A stretch of 64,000 bases of DNA from Amaurobius ferox (taxonomy: Eukaryota; Arthropoda; Arachnida; Araneae; Amaurobiidae): positions 60,834,736-60,898,735 of the forward strand of contig OX578137.1 of assembly GCA_951213105.1 (NCBI GenBank). The letters run 5' to 3'. The stretch's first letter is position 1; every line of letters begins with the position of its first letter. This document shows positions 34,691-46,351 of this stretch, piece after piece. Both the position numbers and the translations under genes were made by a program. Under the pieces are notes generated by a model, which was not told the DNA's origin, ran no database searches, and saw only the letters and a program-made list of their open reading frames with translations.

Positions 34691-35408
34691 AGAAGATCCG
34701 ATTTTTTAAATATTATAAATAAAATTTTCTGTATAGCTAAAAAAGAAATTAGTAAAATAGATCATTTATTTGGTTACAAGAAATATCATATTGTTTAAAA
34801 TGGCACACACTTAGAGCAGCAGAGTGCAAAACAAATGTGTAAGGATAATCGTCTCGGTATTTCAATAGATAATGTATTGCCTTGTCAGACAGAGATTGGT
34901 GATTCGATTTATATCTGATTTAAATGATACTTATTAGATACTTATTAGATAAAATTCTGAAATTTTAGCTGCGATGTAGAGTGATAATTTGTAAAATAGA
35001 ACAATCTAAGCAATTTAAGCTGTTGAAACAGAGAAAAATGTATAATCACTTCTGTTTTTAGTCTGTTTCTCATACCAATATATTAATATAAGCACATATA
35101 TTTTTCAAAAGTTGGCAGTGAATTCTGGTGTTGTTAGTTTGGACCAGCTATTGACTACTTCATTTAATTGGTCATCATTCTTCAATTGAATTTGCATTAA
35201 TTATTAATTTTTAACTGATATTTTATTGATTGGCTTTTTGAACTTCTTTTCTTAGGCTAACTTTCTTAGGCTTTCTAATTTCGCTGCAACTCTGTTCTTG
35301 ATTCACACGTGTTTTAAAAATGAATAATTTTAGCTTGAGTAATAATTACATTATATTTAAACAGTCTCAAATAAGAAACTTGAACTTCATGCAGAACTTT
35401 GGTTTGTA
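34691..35408. other. AT-rich, no gene recognised
   Basis: No repeat family or coding frame that can be supported. Confidence 0.4.
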
Positions 35409-36025
35409 TGACTATGTCCAACACATTCGTGCATTCCAAGAATAATTTGGTTTTTCCACATTCAGATGAAATTACCAATTCAAAATGTATCAACGTCAGG
35501 CCTTTTAAAGATATTTTTTAATCCGTTCGAAAAGTGTAAAGACTCTTGTATGACTATAACGGTCCAACACATTCTTAATTCCAAGAATAACTTATTTTTT
35601 TCTACATTAAGGTTTAATTATCAATTAAAATCTACCATCACCACGAGTCCTTTTAAAGATACTTTATTAATCCGTAGGCAAAATGAAAAGAATCTAATAT
35701 GATTATGTCGGGTCTAATAGATATGCATTGCAAGAATATAATAGATTTCAAGATATAATAGATATATATTCCAAGAATAACTTGTTTTTCTACATTCAGA
35801 TTTGATTATCAATTTAAATGTACTATCATGAGGCCTTTTACAGATTTCAACCCATCGACAAAATGAAAAGATTCTCCTATGACTATGTCGGATCCAACAC
35901 TTTCATGCATTCCATGAATAACTTGTTTTTCCAAATTCAGATTTAATTATCAATTCAAATGTACCATCATCATACCTTTTAAAGATATTTATTTAATCGG
36001 TACGTAAAATGAAAACACTCTTCCT
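35409..36025 (+). repeat. Diverged tandem array, four units of about 140-180 bp
   Basis: Units begin with GACTATGTC-like sequence at about 35409, 35551, 35703 and 35880. Each continues with CAACAC, TGCATTCCAAGAATAACTTG, TTCTACATTCAG, TTAATTATCAATTCAAATG and CCTTTTAAAGAT. The third unit is lengthened by extra 'agatataatagatat' sequence. Confidence 0.8.
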
Positions 36026-36228
36026 GGCATTCTGCTCAGAAAAGATTAATTATGCAATATGAGCATATAAGTTTCATGCAAATTTTTTATGAAAATGATT
36101 TTTATGTAAATTTGCTCATTCCGATGTCAAAATAGATGCATATTTTTTGTACCGAAATAACATATTTGAAAACTTATTTTGAGGAATCCATGATTTTAGC
36201 TTTAATGTGAATTTAATTGAAATTACAA

Positions 36229-36230
<2 letters not shown>

Positions 36231-36289
<59 letters not shown>
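36231..36289. repeat. (AT)n microsatellite
   Basis: About 29 uninterrupted AT dinucleotides. The two-strand frames over it encode only Ile-Tyr runs and are not genes. Confidence 0.98.
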
Positions 36290-36291
<2 letters not shown>

Positions 36292-37544
36292 TATGTGTAA
36301 ACAGAAATGTGCGTGAAATTTTTGTATTAAGAGAAATCAAGTATGAAAAAATATTTTTGAAAGTAAAAACAGAAAGAATTAAATTAAAGGCACATTAGAA
36401 AGGAAAAAGATTGGTTATATAAAGTTGGTTCATATATCGATAAAAGCTAATTATCATGAGAGAAAAAAGAACGACAAATTTTTACTAGGCAGCATTTAAG
36501 TACAGCCAGATTTTAAGGGAGTAATGTTTTTAATGAAGAACTTTCTAAGGGAAATTGCGTATTTATTTTATAGGCCAGAAAATATAGAAAATGTTCCAAC
36601 TCTTACAATACCAGTTTAAAAGAGAACAGAACTCTACATCATACAATACTCCAAGTAATTCATTAGTCAACGAAATTTTTTCCTTACTATGTATTAGCGA
36701 CAAGTGTTGAAACGAAAAGTAGTGAGACAATGAGAAAAATATTATGTTTATGATGATAATGATATTTATTACTGATTTTGATTGATAATATGTAAAAGCA
36801 ATAACACCAGTTTGGATTTCTTTATATTTTGATATCACTGAGCACCAGCAGGATCATTACTAGCGACTATAATAAGCATACCAACTTATATGGAAATCGT
36901 TGTATTATTGTGAGTGATAAGTAAAATTTCGTTGAAAGGTAAAATTTTTAATATTTCAAGAATGGGTCGTGATAGAGCTCGTTCACTTAAGGTTACAAGG
37001 ACTTCCTTTGCTTGATAATGCTGAGTATATTCAAATTTCATTTTACATTAAAACGTGTAATATGTTGAGTACGACATATAGTGATCATAAAAATTAAGCC
37101 ATTGTTTGTAAAAATTTTGTCATACTATTGTTATTATTAAAAATATTTTTGAAGCATCTGTTTCTCAAGATCTGCTATAACTGCTACATCTTCGATGATG
37201 AATGATATGGATTCATCATAAAATTCTAAAGGGGGTCGTGTGGCTTACTGAGGATTTCCAATTCCGGTTTCTTTTCCAATTTCGGTTCAAAAAATTTCCT
37301 AGAAACGTTTATTTCTCAGGGTCGGCTGTAGTGAAGCTTATATTAGAGGTTCACAACCTGTTGAATCTTTAATCTAAGCTCTACTATAGCAGAAACTTAG
37401 GGTTTTTCAGAGGACAGTAAAATGGACGGGAACACTCGAAACAACATTTAAAACATCAACTTCAAAACAACATTTAAACAAGAAAGATGAATCATGCATA
37501 AAGCGTTGATTATGAAACACTTTCCAAATTCAATGCAATTTTAT
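36290..37544. other. AT-rich, no gene recognised
   Basis: No recognisable element. Only short chance frames. Confidence 0.4.
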
Positions 37545-37838
37545 TTAAACATCTCTAAAATGCGATACATTCCTCGATAATATTTAAAAATTATCACATT
37601 TCTATATTAATTAATTAAAATTGAAGACTTAAAACTTCATCGAAAAAAATGAACTTCATTCAAATGACGGCATTGAAATATAAATTGCCTGGCTCAAACA
37701 TCTCTAAAATGCGATACATTCCTTGGTAATATTTTAAAAATTATCACAATACTGCATTAATTTATTACATTTGAAAACTTCATTGAAAGCAAATGAAATT
37801 TATTCAAATGGCGTCTTCGAAATATAACCCGCCTGGCT
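37545..37838 (+). repeat. Direct tandem duplication, about 147-bp unit
   Basis: Both units read AACATCTCTAAAATGCGATA and CATTCCT, ATCACA, a block near 'cattcaaatg.cg', and end AAATATAA....GCCTGGCTC. The join is at about 37692-37694. Moderate divergence. Confidence 0.85.
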
Positions 37839-38290
37839 CTCTCTATAAAAGCAGCATTTCATTCATAAACTTTTTTCCATTCATTTCATTCATCACAATA
37901 CCATAATAATTTATTTTATTTAAAAAATTAAGACCATGGAGACACAAGTAAATAAACTCTGTGCTTAAAACTTCATCATTGCAGACTCCATGAGCTAAAT
38001 AATTTAGCTTTAAAGAAATGCAGCAATTGTTATACAACTCATTCTGCATTTTTTGGTATTTACATTCTCCATAATTGAAAATTAGACTTCGTTGTAGAAA
38101 TAATCAAAGTTTGATGATCATTTAAACTCAAATATATTGTAATTGCGTTGTTTCAGTATGTAAATGCACAGAATTAAAACAAAAATAAAGCGGTTTTAGG
38201 ACGGATACAACACTAAATATGGATTAAAAAGAACTTTAAAAATCACGATTTTGACACAAGGTGGATAACATATCTTATTTTGAAGTGGGT

Positions 38291-38337
38291 CACGTGATTT
38301 CTTCATATGATGGTCACGTGATCTCTTCATATAAAAG
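38291..38337 (+). promoter_or_regulatory. Candidate promoter: two CACGTG boxes and a TATA box
   Basis: TCACGTGAT occurs twice, with CACGTG at 38291-38296 and 38315-38320, each followed by TTCATAT or CTTCATAT. The second copy runs into TATAAAAG at 38330-38337. CACGTG is the target of basic helix-loop-helix-zipper factors such as the USF and MITF/TFE groups. The tandem 24-bp arrangement is seen directly; promoter activity is an inference, and no coding exon could be found downstream. Confidence 0.35.
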
Positions 38338-39599
38338 GTGTAAATATTTCAATTTTTATTTAAAAAACTACTAAATATATTTTACTGAAAATTTTTGTAT
38401 ATATTTTATGGGATAATTTGAATATTTCCTAAAACTTTCGAAGCAATTTGTGAATTTTATCCGCTTGAAAAATGTTTGAAAAATTAGGTCCCATAGCGTT
38501 CAATGTGTTTCATTTTTTCAACCCGGGGTCAATCCAAAACTAATTGGGTGATATTATTCATTTATATTCCCATAGGTACCGCTGACCGATTGAACAACAT
38601 ACTAAAATTTCGTTTTGATATAAAGTCATTTTTACGGCAGTTATCGTGCCAACGGACAGCCAGACAGACAGCCAGAATGAACAAAGTCATAAAAACCTTT
38701 CAACTATATTCTAAAGTATTAAAAACACTGAATTATTTTTTTGATCAAAATTTACTGTTCTGATAAGTTGTAAAATTACCTGTACGAATTCCCGAAATGT
38801 TATCCCTATACAGAATGTCCATCCAACTCTTTAATTTTTTTATAATCTTTACTCTTTATTGCACCAAAAATATCAACAGCCTCAGAATTTTTCAATTGAG
38901 TAAGCTGATTTCTCTGCAAGTGGCTTGGCGTGAAATGCATATTTGTTTATCTATGGCATTTTTTATTTCTTTTCGGCCGTACTCTTCAATTAGTGGCCGA
39001 ATGATAGTCATCTCAAAAGTTCAAAAGGATTCCTGTGCTTCCAATACCTAACTATATAAGGATTAATGCTCATAATTTTAAATAAATCAATATATTTTAT
39101 AATAGGAGAGAAATCTGATTAATTTTTGGTAAATTTTCCTTTCAGCTATCAATCTTCATTTGCAATGCGAAATTAAATTATTTGTGCTAAAAACCGTTTT
39201 CGGGATAAGTTCAGTAAGTTTAAAAATATCAAGTAGAGGTACAAAACTAAAATGTACAAGTATTGTTTGTTGAATAGTTTTGAAGAAGCGGAACGGAAGA
39301 AACAGTGAAGCCAGATGCTAAATCCAGCGTTTACTCTTTCCTCTATTTTAGGATGGTACGAATTATTTACAGATGAGGTGAGAGGTATTTTTAAAGTAAT
39401 ATACGACAGTTGACGTCTTGGATAAAAAAGGAGAACATATGTGAAGTTTTTGTTTACCTGGGGTAGTTGTCATACAAAAGATGTTGGGAATTATCAATTA
39501 ATTATAAAACAGGTACGTATTATCAAGGGCATTTTAGAAAAAAATAGCCTTCACTAAAACATTAATGATATTTTAATCTTCTATACATATATAATGCGT
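38338..39599. other. No gene recognised
   Basis: AT-rich, with frames of 84-86 codons at 38503 and 38797 that show no motif. A CCAGACAGACAGCCAG stretch near 38660 resembles an old interspersed repeat. Confidence 0.35.
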
Positions 39600-39819
39600 G
39601 TTTAGAAAGTCTGTCTTGGTATATCCCTGGTCTTAGAAATTTCAAATATGGACTACTTTTTAAGTAGGACTAGTCCAAAGCTACCCACAAAATTTCATGA
39701 AATTAGGTGCAACCGTTCTCCCGTGATGATGAGACACACACACACATACGCATGCGCTCACTCCCCCCCCCACACCACACGCACACAGATAGACGGATTT
39801 TTAATTTTGTTTATATAGA
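39600..39819 (-). mobile_element. Helitron 5' terminal fragment
   Basis: Read on the minus strand from 39819 it starts TCTATATAAACAAAATTAAA after a host A, then CCGTCTATCTG, a CA/GT-rich run, and 'cgggagaacggttgcacc', 'ttcatgaaattttgtgggtag'. This matches the 5' parts of the Helitrons at 47898 (minus) and 63375 (plus). The 3' part is missing. Confidence 0.65.
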
Positions 39820-40015
39820 TGTATTGTAGGTAATGTGAAAATGAGTTTAAATATGTGAGGTATATAGCCTAAGACTAAATTTAGCTGGGCGCTGAGGTTC
39901 AACTATGCTTCTAATTAAATACGGGTCTTATTTGCCTACTTTGCTTATAGTAAAAAACAACCCTAATGAGTTCCATTTTGTGAATTAGTTGAGCATTTAC
40001 AGAAAATTTCTTGCG

Positions 40016-40297
40016 GGCGCGGTAGCCCTGTGGTTAGCGCGCGGAGGTTGCACTCGGTAGTCCCGGGTTCGATTCCCGCCGCTGCCCAAACTGCCGCCGT
40101 GTTCACGCGGAGTACGATCACGTTAAACATGTGGGTCCGTAAGTCCTTCCGAGAGGTTGGTGGTAGAGGAAGGAGGGTACGGTCCCTGTGGATGCCTCCC
40201 CCACTGGGTTCCGGTCTAAATTGGGTGGCACTTCCCGGCCGTCCAAACAGATACCTTACACCTTTCTGGTAGGTCGGACGGTCTGGGTCGAAGAAGA
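40016..40297 (+). mobile_element. tRNA-derived SINE with (GAA)n tail
   Basis: Box A TAGCCCTGTGG at 40023-40033 and a perfect box B GGTTCGATTCC at 40066-40076. The body is the family standard, ending GGTCTGGGTC and a GAAGAAGAAGA tail. A 15-bp target duplication AGAAAATTTCTTGCG lies at 40001-40015 and 40298-40312. The head is the cleanest tRNA-like head in the window, so this is among the youngest copies of the family here. The tail differs from the (CAA)n tails of other copies. Confidence 0.92.
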
Positions 40298-40440
40298 AGA
40301 AAATTTCTTGCGTCAGCCCAACAGGAGTATCTATCGTTAGCTGTGGCTGAAGAAAAAAATGCTTGCTAAGAGTCACCCTTAAAAACTGACAGCTAAAACA
40401 ATTAACTGCTAGCTGTGAGTAATAAATCAGCTGATAAATA

Positions 40441-41511
40441 TACACTCAAATCTGTTTTTGTGCGGTCTTTTTTGTGTGATTTTTTATTTGTGTGATTTTT
40501 TTTGTGCGATTTTTTTGTGCGGTATATGAAAATTTCGATCAAATTGGAACATAATTGACCAAGTTATCAATAAAAAAAAATTGTAGGTTTGATCGGCCAT
40601 TTAGTTTTTTCGATTTTTGATATGTATTTCATCACATTACATAAGTATTGCGTCAGTCAATTACATTACATATGTATTGAATTCTATAATCGCATAATTT
40701 AATTGTTGAACGCACAAGAATTTCCATGTAAATAAATGAAATGTGCAATAGCATATTGCGATGGAATTCTTGCGTAGCAAAGCAAAAATGCATTGATCGC
40801 AAATAAACATTGAATGACATCTGCATCGTGATAGTTCGGGTTTTCCTGAAACGGACTGCGTGTCTCGTTAGGTCGCTGAGTTGGGTTTTTGCTAATGAGG
40901 TAGTTGGCGATTAGTCTCATGCTTTGTTTTATTTGTTTTAACGAGTAGGTAGAAGAAGTTTACTTGAAGGGAGCAAAGAGTTGCTTTTTTTTATTCGTCT
41001 CTGATCTGCGCAAGTGACAAGTCCGCTAAATAAAGTGATTTAATAAAAAAGAATATTACGTATGTTTTAATTTTTAAATCTAATATTAATTGACGTCCTT
41101 CAAAGTGCTTTCACATTCCTATTGTCAGACTTCGAAGGATAAATGGTTATACGTTTTGAAAAGTTTTGTATGTGTAAAATAGGTACAAATGTAAATAAAA
41201 TATTTAAAAATGTTCGCATGTGTATTTTCTAAATCAGATTCCAAAAGGTTTGGCGAGATTCCAAGTAGATGCCAAACCTCGTGTCTTGATTTCGTTTAAA
41301 AAAGCAATTTCTAGTTATTTCGTAAGGTTTTGAGTTATTTTCTACCTGAGACCTTTTTTATGCGGCCCCTATTCACCGCATAAAAAAATACTTTGTAATT
41401 GTGTTGCGAAAACTATTTTTTATAGTTATTCGTGAGGTTTTGTGCGGTTTTTTTATTCGTTTTCCTTTATGCGTTTTCCTTATCCACCGCACAAAAATAG
41501 GTTTGAGTGTA
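40441..41511. mobile_element. TIR DNA transposon, Tc1/mariner or pogo type, no intact gene
   Basis: Termini are TACACTCAAATCTGTTTTTG on the left and, read inversely, TACACTCAAACCTATTTTTG on the right; both continue TGCGGT. TA dinucleotides flank it (40439-40440, 41512-41513). Subterminal regions repeat GTGCGGTTTTTT and CGCATAAAAAA motifs in both orientations. TGCGGT-rich ends with TA duplication recall pogo/Tigger-type elements. The interior has no transposase frame that I can recognise; a 73-codon minus frame at 40699-40920 has no motif. Confidence 0.65.
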
Positions 41512-41598
41512 TATCGAAAAATGATAAATAGAATAATTTAACTGTAGGTTAGAAGAAAAATAAAATAAAAAATTAACGTTTGGATAATTTTACTAGTA
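41171..41598 (+). repeat. Left arm of a large inverted duplication
   Basis: About 428 bp, reverse-complementary to 42449-42875 at high identity. The arm covers the right third of the TIR element and 85 bp of its flank, so the duplication copied a locus after that insertion. The inner end carries a small 20-bp array (ACTAGTAAAGAGGAA-type units, 41591-41645). Confidence 0.92.
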
Positions 41599-41680
41599 AA
41601 GAGGAAATGTACTAGTAAAGAGGAATTTTACTAGTAAAGAGAAATATAGTTTACGAGGTGGAAACCATAAGTAGTACCAT

Positions 41681-41838
41681 TTCTCCCCTATCTCATCACC
41701 TCTCGGTTGGACATTCGCACCTGCAAATTTAACGTGTCCATACTCCGCGTAGACACGGAAGTAGTTTTGGAGCAGCGTCGGGGATAAAACCCGAGTCTGC
41801 CGTGAGCGATCCGCACGCGTTAACCACTGGGCTATGTC
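41681..41838 (-). mobile_element. Degenerate tRNA-SINE, 5' half
   Basis: On the minus strand a worn head (ATAGCCCAGTGGTTAACGCG), a box B relic (GGGTTTTATCCCC) and the body block (CGTGTCTACGCGGAGTATGG) are recognisable; the 3' half is missing. It lies in the spacer between the two inverted arms. Confidence 0.75.
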
Positions 41839-42448
41839 AGATACTGGCTCTAAATCTGTTATTTCAAGGCTAAATTTAATTTTATTTTAGTCATAGATTG
41901 ACAGATCATAGGCATATATTTTAATTGCAGCCATTTGAACAGCCATTAGTATAAGATAACAAAAATTTTAAATTTATATATTTTTGGATACTGTCCTTGA
42001 ATACCAATAATATTATAATATAATATATTATATAATATATGATTTTGCTCAGCTAAAACATGATGCGGTCCTTTTCCCTTTTTGAGTATCCAGAAAGCTA
42101 CGCCGAATATTGCGCAGCTAATTAAAATAAGTGTAACAAGTGGTTAATTAACTGTTAAGCTAACATGTGTATACAGAAAGCTGCGCTGAATATTGCGCAG
42201 TTGTCGTATATGAACTTCTTTCTGCACGGTTATTCCCTTGCGTCACGACCGGCTGACCACACCTGGACTGTGAAATAATTTTGTAACCAAATAAAACACG
42301 ATCTTAAAGAAAACATTTGAAACAAAACTAATTATGTGAATTTTCTAAAATTTTTGAATAATATTATAACCTAAATTAACAACTTATTTAAATGTGGCTC
42401 TTTACAGGGGTGTGTTGATGTGCTTTAGTTTTAGTTCATATTTATAAA

Positions 42449-42875
42449 TACTAGTAAAATTATCCAAACGTTAATTTTTTATTTTATTTTTCTTCTAACC
42501 TACAGTTAAATTATGCTATTTATCATCTTTCGATATACACTCAAACCTATTTTTGTGCGGTAGATAAGGACCACATAAAGGAAAACGCATAAAAAAAACC
42601 GCACAAAACCTCACGAATAACTATAAAAAATAGTTTTCGCAACATAATTAAAAAGTATTTTTTTATGCGGTGAATAGGGACCGGATAAAAAAGGTCTCAG
42701 GTAGAAAATAACTCAAAACTTTACGAAATAACTGGGAATTGCTTTTTTAAACGAAATCAAGACACGAGGCTTGGCATCTACTTGGAATCTCGCCAAACCT
42801 TTTGGAATCTGATTTAGAAAATACACATGCGAACAGTTTTAAATATTTTATTTACGTATGCACTTATTTTACACA
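42449..42875 (-). repeat. Right arm of the large inverted duplication
   Basis: Counterpart of 41171-41598, including the element terminus TACACTCAAACCTATTTTTG at about 42535. Spacer between the arms is 850 bp. Differences are scattered point changes and one small deletion beside the GCGGT block. Confidence 0.92.
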
Positions 42876-42898
42876 TATTTTACACATTTGTGTACATG

Positions 42899-42975
42899 TC
42901 TAAATTGAGTGGAACTGTCCAGTCCGACCAAATAGTTACTTTGCACTTTCGCGTAGGTCGAACGGTTTGTTTAGG
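42899..42975 (+). mobile_element. 3' fragment of a tRNA-SINE
   Basis: The sequence GTCTAAATTGAGTGGAACTG and CGTAGGTCGAACGGTTTG align with the conserved 3' body of the SINE family, with a GA-rich tail after. It abuts the outer end of the right inverted arm. Confidence 0.65.
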
Positions 42976-43457
42976 AGGAAAAAGAAAATAATCACTGTTA
43001 GTATGAAATCCACACCGGGAAGTTATTTCAATTTTTATACTTTTCCTTAACCATTTATCACCTGCAAAAATAGTGATTTGGAATGAAATCATCTGCTTAA
43101 AAATTTACTCCAATTTTTTATATTTGTTGCAAATAAACACTATTTCAGTGCTCTCAAAACTTATTAAGCGCATTTTATAAATCCAAAACGTATTTTATAA
43201 AAGGGAGTGGCCATATATACAACTAGTACATGTCTCGTCTGTTCACTTATTAAACCTTGAAGATATTTCCAAAATAATGAGCGATAATTGAACATAATGG
43301 GCAATTCCCATTTTTTTAGAAACTCTCAAAATCAATTCATGTTTGTAGAGATTTTTTTTCTGATTTCAAATATGCAAGCGAAATGCGCTTAAATTATTTT
43401 TTTAAATATCAAAAAATGAAAAAGTGGAAAATCTGTTCAAACACGAAACGCTCCGTG

Positions 43458-43473
43458 ATTGGCTGTGACGTCA
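43458..43473 (+). promoter_or_regulatory. Inverted CCAAT box and CRE upstream of a gene fragment
   Basis: ATTGG (inverted CCAAT) at 43458-43462 and a perfect palindromic CRE TGACGTCA at 43466-43473, three bases apart, in a GC-richer stretch. They lie about 170 bp upstream of the ATG at 43646. NF-Y and CREB/ATF factors bind such sites and often work together. Activity is inferred. Confidence 0.45.
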
Positions 43474-43645
43474 TTTTGCCCCGTCGACCTGTGATGCAAC
43501 ATTCCATCATGTGTTTTGCCTTGAGATATTTGCAAGGTAGTTGGGGTTTAATTTTGTTTACAATTGAATTTTAATTATTTTACACATTTGTAGTTAGTCT
43601 TCTTGAATTTAGATCATTTGTTGATTAATGCATTTTTTTGTAAAC

Positions 43646-43763
43646 ATGGATCTTGGTTTTGTTAAAGGGAAATCGGACAATTTGCCTGAGATCGATTCTA
43701 CGGTAATGGTGCTCTATTTCAGAAACAATAAATATTTTGTGACGGCCGAAATTCGAAATGCAA
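43646..43763 (+). pseudogene. N-terminal fragment of a SWIM/YqaJ-like repeated protein
   Basis: From the ATG at 43646 the frame reads MDLGFVKGKSDNLPEIDSTV, then MVLYFRNNKYFVTAEIRN. The pattern G-F-V-x-G-K-S-x-x-L-P-x-I-D, M-V-x-x-Y-F, F-V-x-A-E-I-R resembles, from memory, the start of a multicopy arthropod protein family with a SWIM-type zinc finger and in some members a YqaJ nuclease-like domain, usually several hundred residues long. Here the similarity stops after about 38 residues and the frame runs into a (TAT)n microsatellite coding for tyrosines. The rest is not found nearby, so this is a truncated copy, or less likely a first exon. The upstream CCAAT/CRE pair may be its former promoter. 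Confidence 0.45.
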
Positions 43764-43787
43764 TAGTTGATGCCCTTTTCTTGAAGA

Positions 43788-43789
43788 TC

Positions 43790-43840
<51 letters not shown>

Positions 43841-43842
43841 GT
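43788..43842. repeat. (TAT)n microsatellite
   Basis: About 18 uninterrupted trinucleotides directly after the protein fragment. Confidence 0.97.
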
Positions 43843-46351
43843 GAATAACATCTGAGTTTGGAGTATCTGTGGTGGAAATCGGAGCATTACGAAAAATGTA
43901 AACAATTTGGAGGCTAATTTCTTCGAACCTGATAGAGAAAAATGTAAATATTTTTTCTTGTTTTGTCAGATAAAGAGTCCAGATTATGAATATATAAAAT
44001 AATTTTAATATTTTGAGCTGTTTTAGGAAACACTTAAAGCATCTGTCCGAGCGAATGATATTTTAATTTTTCTTATTTCCATTCAAACTTTAAAATATAA
44101 ATATATATAGTAAGCGACAAAAATATGTATTAGGAAATTTAGTTTTTGAATCTATATATATTTGAAAAAATAGTTTTCGAGTAATCGTTTTGTCAAGTTG
44201 AAGAAGATTGAAAAGTTTTCGTTTTTCAAGTTTGTAATACTTATATTTCAAAAGTTAAAAATGCTAGCTATGAACGGTAAGCAAGAATTTGTAGTTCGCT
44301 TAAAGCTTTGCGAGTATATATAATTGTATTTTGGATCGAGTGGTTATAATTTCTATATTTTATTTTTTTAACCTGAATTTTCCAATAGCTGGGAAGGCTG
44401 CAATATTTAAAATGTCACGATTGTTGCAACTAAATGTCTTTATACTTACTCCTTTGTTAATATAGGTGCACGAGTTAAATATAGTGTGTTAAATATAGGT
44501 GCACAAGATATGTGCACTGTGTTAAATATAGGTGCACAAGAACGAGATATTTTAAATTGTTTAAAACAACTAGAAAGTCAAATGAACTTGAGGATTCTAA
44601 AGATGTTTAATGATTGATGAGGTTTGAATAGAATAGATGGAAATATACTTAATCAAGTACATAATTATGTACCGCCAGTCAGGTTTTTAGATTAACTTGA
44701 ATGTAAAATTTCATCAGATATATTGTATAAGTTTAATTTATATACAGCAAAGGAAGTTAATAAAAAAATTGCATAATCTGACTTGGTCCAGGTTTGAAGT
44801 ATCCACATGAATTCGGTATGTGTGTGTAGGGGGGGGGGAGGAACTAAAAGTGCCAGAGCTGGTAAGTAATTTGCAGTATTATGAAAGCCTGTAAACGAAA
44901 CAAATGAGTTGAAAAAAAACAAACAAATAAATTTATTGAACCTTTCTGGAGTTTTATTTTACAAAATGTTATTTAAGCAAAACCATTTCGGCTCCTTCGG
45001 AATGGACTCACCGCCGATTTTTTTTTTTTTTTTGTACTGTGCTCCGTAATTTTTTTAGTGCAAATAACCTTTTTTTTACATAAGTTTGTTATACAGTAAG
45101 TTTAAACCGAAAGTTTAGATTGAGAGGTGTATTTTTTCTAGAAAATAAAAAAAAATATTTATATATGTATGTTTATATGTAGATATGTTTTATTATATTT
45201 ATATGATTTGGGAGGATTCTAAATATAATATATAATAATTTATTTTTATATTAAAAGCCTTTTTAAATTGTTTTTTATAATATTATATTATTTTTATACC
45301 TATAATAAACAATAAATCATTTATGATTCCGGATAAGTTTGGCAATTTCAAATTATTTTCTATTTAACTTATATTTCTTTTGTGCAATGTTTCAAATTTG
45401 AGATTAATTTTTTTTTAGATACAATTTATTTTTAGATAAAACTTTTCAAAAGTACATGTACTTTTGAATGTACTTAATGAAAATACTAAATTGTAACTGC
45501 ACACTGCAGTTTCTAGTATACTAGTATAAGAAATGTTCATGCATGCAATTTTTATATACTCTAAAATTACCGGCGAGCATCGCAAACTAAACAAGTTGCA
45601 AAGTCAATAATCCACTATTGAAGTCTGGCTTTAGATTCATTCGTAATAGCAGAACACAACATAGAGTGCCGAGCCAGTAGTGGATCTTTAAGGATTTTCT
45701 AAGCTCAATAAATCATGCAAAAATAACTTCATGAAAAGGTTTTAAAAATTGGATTATCACAGTCACTGATTTATTACCATAACATACGTAACGAACACTC
45801 TTTGATGACAGTGGTGAATTTTGTTTATTATCTGGCTTCATGCGCTTCACACTACTTTCAATGCAGAACATCATTTTTTGGCATATATATATGTATATAA
45901 ATGTTTTTTCTGATGATGTAAAATTAGTAGTCATGCACATTGGAGCGATACAATACTTATAACTATTTGGCAGTTTAGAACAAATGAAACAAGTACAATT
46001 ACCGGAATGTAATGACGTCGGAGAATGACGTCGCATTCCGTGCGCGCCAAAATGGGTCGTTTTCCTGCAAAACTCAAAAAGGTGAACTGTAATTGCAATT
46101 AAAAAATTAATACAGTTTGGAGAATAAAAAGTATTACATTTTTATCAGTGTTGAAATATTTCGAATTGAATAAAAAAATAAAAAAATATGTCAGAATTGT
46201 CCATTATTCAATTCTCAATTTGCTTAATTTCTTATAGGACGCTGGGTGGTCGAATCCCTTGCCTGGGTTCGTATGGGAAAGTAAAATACAAGATCCCTTT
46301 TATATGTTATATATATATACCAAATAGTCAATTACAAATTTATGAATTATA
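43843..46351. other. AT-rich, no gene recognised
   Basis: Contains a short tandem set of three GTTAAATATAGGTGCACAAG-type units at about 44459-44542, a poly-G run near 44829, a long poly-T near 45020 and an AT-rich microsatellite near 45885. A 107-codon minus frame at 45713-46036 shows no known motif. Confidence 0.4.

Noticed and set aside
36116..36398. Proteins with long Ile-Tyr runs on both strands
   Set aside because: Translations of an (AT)n microsatellite.
39963..40445. 160-codon minus-strand open frame, the longest in the window
   Set aside because: It crosses the whole SINE at 40016-40297 and its target duplications, so the frame postdates the insertion and is fortuitous. The same peptide phrases recur in frames over the other SINE copies.
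45713..46036. 107-codon minus-strand frame with several cysteines
   Set aside because: No recognisable motif, no splice or promoter context, and codon content like the AT-rich surroundings.
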